Positions 16,520 to 19,283 of a stretch of DNA of 19,283 bases are shown here, one piece after another. The notes beneath the pieces are model-generated. The model saw nothing but the letters and a program-made list of their open reading frames with translations, ran no database searches and had not been told where the DNA came from. The position numbers and the translations under genes were made by a program. Every line of letters starts with the position of its first letter. Positions within the stretch are counted from its first letter, which is position 1. Source of the DNA: JBKDZR01 sp047971485 (GTDB lineage: Bacteria; Pseudomonadota; Alphaproteobacteria; Rhodobacterales; Rhodobacteraceae); NCBI GenBank assembly GCA_047971485.1, contig JBKDZR010000097.1, positions 1 to 19,283 of the forward strand, given 5' to 3'.

Positions 16520-17907
16520 GATTGGATCTGTTCCCCGATCAATGTTTCCAGTGTGCTCAGGTCATTGGCCACCCGGCGCACCCGTTCGGGCCGCTCATAA
16601 AGATCGGCCATGCGCTTGGGAAGAGGCGGCCGCAGGCCCGTGGCGGCCTCAACCGCATCGGGGAACTTGGCTGGGTGGGCCGTGGCCAGGGTGATCATCG
16701 GCACGCGCGGATCGGCCTGTTCCATGGCCACCTTGGCCCCGATGGCACTGTGCGGGCAAAGGATCTGGCCGGTCTCGGCCTGGATCCGGGCGATAGTGGC
16801 GCTGGTTTCCACCTCGGATGCGCGACCGCTGTCAAAGAGCTCGCGCAGACGCCCCATGGCCCCCTGGCTGATGGTGAACCCGCCCGAGGCCGCCAGATCC
16901 GCCATCTGGCTGGCCACCGCCGCCCCATCGCGATCATAGACATCGAACAGCGCGCGCTCGAAATTCGAGGACACCTGAATATCCATCGACGGGCTGATCG
17001 AGGGGGCCACGCCCGCCGTGGTGTAGGCCCCGGTTTCCATGGTCCGGTGCAGGATGTCGTTCTGGTTGGTGGCGATCACCAGCCGCTCAATCGGCAGGCC
17101 CATGCGCCGGGCAACATAGCCGGCATAGATATCGCCGAAATTGCCCGTGGGCACCGTGAAGCTGACGGGCCGCGCCGGCGCCCCAAGGGCCGTGGCAGCC
17201 GTAAAGTAGTAAACAACCTGGGCCAGCACCCGCGCCCAGTTGATCGAGTTGACCGCCGCCAGCCGCGCCCGATCCCGGAAGGGCAGATCGTTGAACATGT
17301 CCTTCACCCGCGCCTGGCAATCGTCGAAATCGCCATCCAGCGCCAGGGCGTGGACATTGGCCTCGGGCGGCGTGGTCATCTGGCGGCGCTGGACCTCGGA
17401 CACCCGGCCATGGGGGAAGAGGATGAACACCTCCACCGCATCCAAGCCCTTGAAGGCCTCAATCGCCGCTGATCCCGTGTCGCCCGAGGTCGCGCCGACA
17501 ATCGTCACCCGTTCCCCCCGGCGCTGCAGGGCCGCCTGGAACAACTGGCCGATCAGTTGCATGGCGAAGTCCTTGAAGGCCAGGGTCGGCCCGTGGAACA
17601 GTTCCAGCAGGAAGTGGTTCGGCCCCAGCTGGTTCAGCGGCGCCCGGGCGGGGTGGGCAAAGCTGGCATAGGCCCGCGCGATGATGTCCTGCAACTGGGC
17701 CTCGGTGAACGCATCGCCCACAAAGGGCCGCATGACCCGCAGCGCCACCTCTTCATAGGGCAGACCGGCCAGCGCAGCGATATCGCCCTTGGACATCACC
17801 GGGATCTCGGTGGGCACATACAGCCCCCCATCCCGGGCCAGCCCGGTCAGCATCGTGTCCTCAAAGCCCAGTTCGGGTGCCTTGCCCCGGGTCGAGACGT
17901 ATTTCAT
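16516..17907 (-). CDS. thrC: Threonine synthase
   Basis: ThrC turns O-phosphohomoserine into threonine with pyridoxal phosphate. The 463-residue protein has the Schiff-base lysine at position 112 in HGPTLAFKDFAMQL, the phosphate-binding loop GATSGDTGSAAIEAFKG, and PTGNFGDIYAGYVARRMGLP, all of the long (class I) bacterial type. It starts MKYVSTRGKAPELGFEDTML with GAGGAGAG just upstream of the ATG, and that ATG overlaps the SURF1 stop by 4 nt. The C-terminal end overlaps the M16 gene start in the same way. It is a biosynthetic enzyme in an operon otherwise of respiratory and processing genes. Confidence 0.97.
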   Translation of the reverse strand: MKYVSTRGKAPELGFEDTMLTGLARDGGLYVPTEIPVMSKGDIAALAGLPYEEVALRVMRPFVGDAFTEAQLQDIIARAYASFAHPARAPLNQLGPNHFLLELFHGPTLAFKDFAMQLIGQLFQAALQRRGERVTIVGATSGDTGSAAIEAFKGLDAVEVFILFPHGRVSEVQRRQMTTPPEANVHALALDGDFDDCQARVKDMFNDLPFRDRARLAAVNSINWARVLAQVVYYFTAATALGAPARPVSFTVPTGNFGDIYAGYVARRMGLPIERLVIATNQNDILHRTMETGAYTTAGVAPSISPSMDIQVSSNFERALFDVYDRDGAAVASQMADLAASGGFTISQGAMGRLRELFDSGRASEVETSATIARIQAETGQILCPHSAIGAKVAMEQADPRVPMITLATAHPAKFPDAVEAATGLRPPLPKRMADLYERPERVRRVANDLSTLETLIGEQIQS

Positions 17908-18593
17908 GGCTGGCTCTCCTCAGCACGGCGCATCAGGGTTATCACCAGATAAATGCTCATCCCCGCCCAGACGGCGGCAAGCAGAAACCAGGTGATGGCA
18001 TATTGCAGGTGGTCATTGGGGATCCCGTCGGCAGTGACGGGCAAGGGCAGGATGACCGGCGCATCTTCATCCGAGGCGCGCAGGACGATCAGCACCGGCT
18101 CAGTGTTCAGGGCATCGGCCAGCGTCGGTATATCACGGGCGAACCACAGGCCTGTTTCATGGTCGGGCTCTGGCGTGAACATGTCGATCTCATCAGGCCA
18201 GTGCAGATTACCGGTCACTGTCATTGTCAACGGCGGGCGGTCCGTGTCCCGATCGCGGGCCAGGATGAACCCGCGGTCCAACAGCACCCGGCGCCCGTCA
18301 GCGATGACAAAGGGGGTGATCACCCGAAACCCCGGCCCATAGGTCTTGTGACTGGACTGGATCAGGATCTCGCTTTCCCCCGTCCGCCCATGGGCCCGAA
18401 CCGGCAGATAGCGGTCGCGATCCGGATCCGGCTGGTTCGGCAGGACCCCCGGCGGGGCGCCGATCCGCGCCTCGATTTCGGCAAGAATCCCCTGTTTCCA
18501 GTCCAGGCGCTGCACCTGCCAAACGCCCAGCCAGCACAACAGGACCACACCGGTCAGTCCGAACAGGACAGCAAGGAGGATGCGAAGCTTCAT
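17904..18593 (-). CDS. surf1: SURF1-family cytochrome oxidase assembly protein
   Basis: SURF1 proteins help insert heme a into subunit I of aa3-type oxidase. The 229-residue protein has the classic layout: one membrane helix at the start (LRILLAVLFGLTGVVLLCWLGVWQV), a periplasmic domain, and one at the end (AITWFLLAAVWAGMSIYLVITL). GVWQVQRLDWKQ and PNDHLQYAITWF are family motifs. It lies directly behind the coxIII gene, from which a terminator separates it, and starts the operon with thrC. The TGA stop overlaps the thrC ATG. Confidence 0.94.
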   Translation of the reverse strand: MKLRILLAVLFGLTGVVLLCWLGVWQVQRLDWKQGILAEIEARIGAPPGVLPNQPDPDRDRYLPVRAHGRTGESEILIQSSHKTYGPGFRVITPFVIADGRRVLLDRGFILARDRDTDRPPLTMTVTGNLHWPDEIDMFTPEPDHETGLWFARDIPTLADALNTEPVLIVLRASDEDAPVILPLPVTADGIPNDHLQYAITWFLLAAVWAGMSIYLVITLMRRAEESQP

Positions 18594-18668
18594 GACAGGC
18601 AGGTGGTCGGTTGCGGGTGTCCCCCGATACGCCCTTGACCCGGCCTTGCCAAGGGTGGGGCGAAACGG

Positions 18669-18695
18669 AAAAGGGCGCGCCCCGACAGCGCGCCC
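18669..18695 (-). terminator. Rho-independent terminator of the coxIII gene
   Basis: GGGCGCGC (18673-18680) pairs with GCGCGCCC (18688-18695) around a seven-base loop; on the minus strand the stem is followed by TTTTCCGTTTC (18672 downward). A smaller GGATCA/TGATCC hairpin sits a little closer to the coxIII stop, near 18704-18720. It should end the oxidase operon transcript, so surf1 is expected to have its own start or read-through. Confidence 0.75.
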
Positions 18696-18728
18696 GCATC
18701 TTGCAGGATCAATCTGATCCGGGGCAGG

Positions 18729-19283
18729 TCAGCCGCCCCAGATGTAGATCGAGGCAAAGAGGAACAGCCACACCACATCGACGAAATGCCAGTACCAGGC
18801 CGCCGCCTCGAAACCGATATGGCTTTCGGCCGTGAAATGCCCGGCATAAGTGCGCATCAGGCAAACGAACAGAAAGATCGTTCCGATGATCACATGGGCC
18901 CCGTGGAACCCGGTGGCCATGAAGAAGTTGGCCCCATAGATGTTGCCGGCAAAGCCAAAGGCGGCATGGCTGTATTCATAGGCCTGGAAGAAGGTGAACA
19001 GCACCCCCAGGGCGATGGCCAGGATCAACCCGTTCTTGATGTCCTTGCGGTTGTCTTCATGGACCAGGGCGTGGTGGGCCCAGGTCGCCGCACAGCCCGA
19101 ACACAACAGGATCAGCGTGTTGATCAGCGGCAGGTGCCAGGGATCGAAGGTCTCGATGCCCGCCGGCGGCCAGGTCTGGAAATCGGCCGGCAGTTCCGGG
19201 CCACCCGGATACATGGCGTGTTTGAAGAACGACCAGAACCAGGCGGCGAAGAACATCACCTCGGACATGATGAACAGGATGAA
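18729..19283 (-). CDS. ctaE: Cytochrome c oxidase subunit III, C-terminal part (5' end outside the window)
   Basis: Subunit III supports proton uptake and stability of the aa3-type terminal oxidase in the inner membrane. About 184 residues are visible. The frame runs in from the window edge (FILFI before MSEVMFFAAWFWSFFKHAMYP), so the methionine at 19268 is internal. Membrane segments include the helix with LINTLILLCSGCAATWAHHAL, LFTFFQAYEYSHAAF, and the C-terminal GFEAAAWYWHFVDVVWLFLFASIYIWGG; GFHGAHVIIGT is the family histidine motif. It ends in TGA at 18731-18729, followed by a terminator. Confidence 0.97.
   Translation of the reverse strand, partial: FILFIMSEVMFFAAWFWSFFKHAMYPGGPELPADFQTWPPAGIETFDPWHLPLINTLILLCSGCAATWAHHALVHEDNRKDIKNGLILAIALGVLFTFFQAYEYSHAAFGFAGNIYGANFFMATGFHGAHVIIGTIFLFVCLMRTYAGHFTAESHIGFEAAAWYWHFVDVVWLFLFASIYIWGG

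Overview
This window looks like a chromosomal core segment from a high-GC alphaproteobacterium, most likely of the order Rhodobacterales (Rhodobacter/Paracoccus-like). The clues are the GC-rich coding style, the protein sequences (IF2, SecA, ArgJ, CtpA, CoxIII) and neighbourhoods I associate with that group: a parvulin-argJ-mutT operon divergent from secA, and coxIII-surf1-thrC-M16 peptidase-GNAT. The taxonomic call is inferred from memory of gene order and protein style, not from a search. I see no phage, transposase, CRISPR array, tRNA or rRNA.

Layout. Bases 1-1106 hold the 3' part of infB on the plus strand, closed by a 46-nt perfect palindrome. Bases 1107-1642 are a complex intergenic region: two perfect palindromes, a bulged double-stem element that resembles intergenic repeats of other alphaproteobacteria, a small 45-residue gene on the minus strand with its own hairpin terminator, and an AT-rich stretch that probably holds its promoter. 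Bases 1643-4189 are a tightly packed minus-strand operon (secreted parvulin-type isomerase, argJ, mutT). secA runs divergently at 4370-7090 and overlaps the start of a small exported four-cysteine protein (7069-7683). That protein converges on rppH (minus, 7690-8172).

Bases 8173-10275 are the least ordinary part: three plus-strand genes with their own control signals, lying between minus-strand rppH and minus-strand ctpA. The first is the manganese exporter mntP behind a recognisable yybP-ykoY manganese riboswitch. The second is an Rrf2-family repressor, and the third a flavodoxin-fold (WrbA-like) flavoprotein. The promoter regions of the repressor and the flavoprotein share a 15-bp pseudo-palindrome (11 of 15 positions identical), so they probably form an autoregulated redox-sensing pair.

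Bases 10404-13439 hold ctpA and gpmI (minus), without the EnvC-like gene I would expect between them. Bases 13440-13713 hold a CTATAG-ended hairpin repeat and two near-identical small hairpins. serB (minus) follows at 13714-14589. Bases 14673-18593 are a four-gene minus-strand operon, surf1-thrC-M16 peptidase-GNAT, in which every junction is a 4-nt ATGA/GTGA overlap. The window ends in the 3' portion of the cytochrome c oxidase subunit III gene, followed by its own terminator.

Most genes are housekeeping: translation initiation, protein export and envelope folding, arginine, serine and threonine synthesis, glycolysis, RNA decay and respiration. The best leads for something undescribed are the Rrf2/flavoprotein circuit, the 45-residue gene and the structured intergenic elements. 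I did not find a clearly new multi-gene system.
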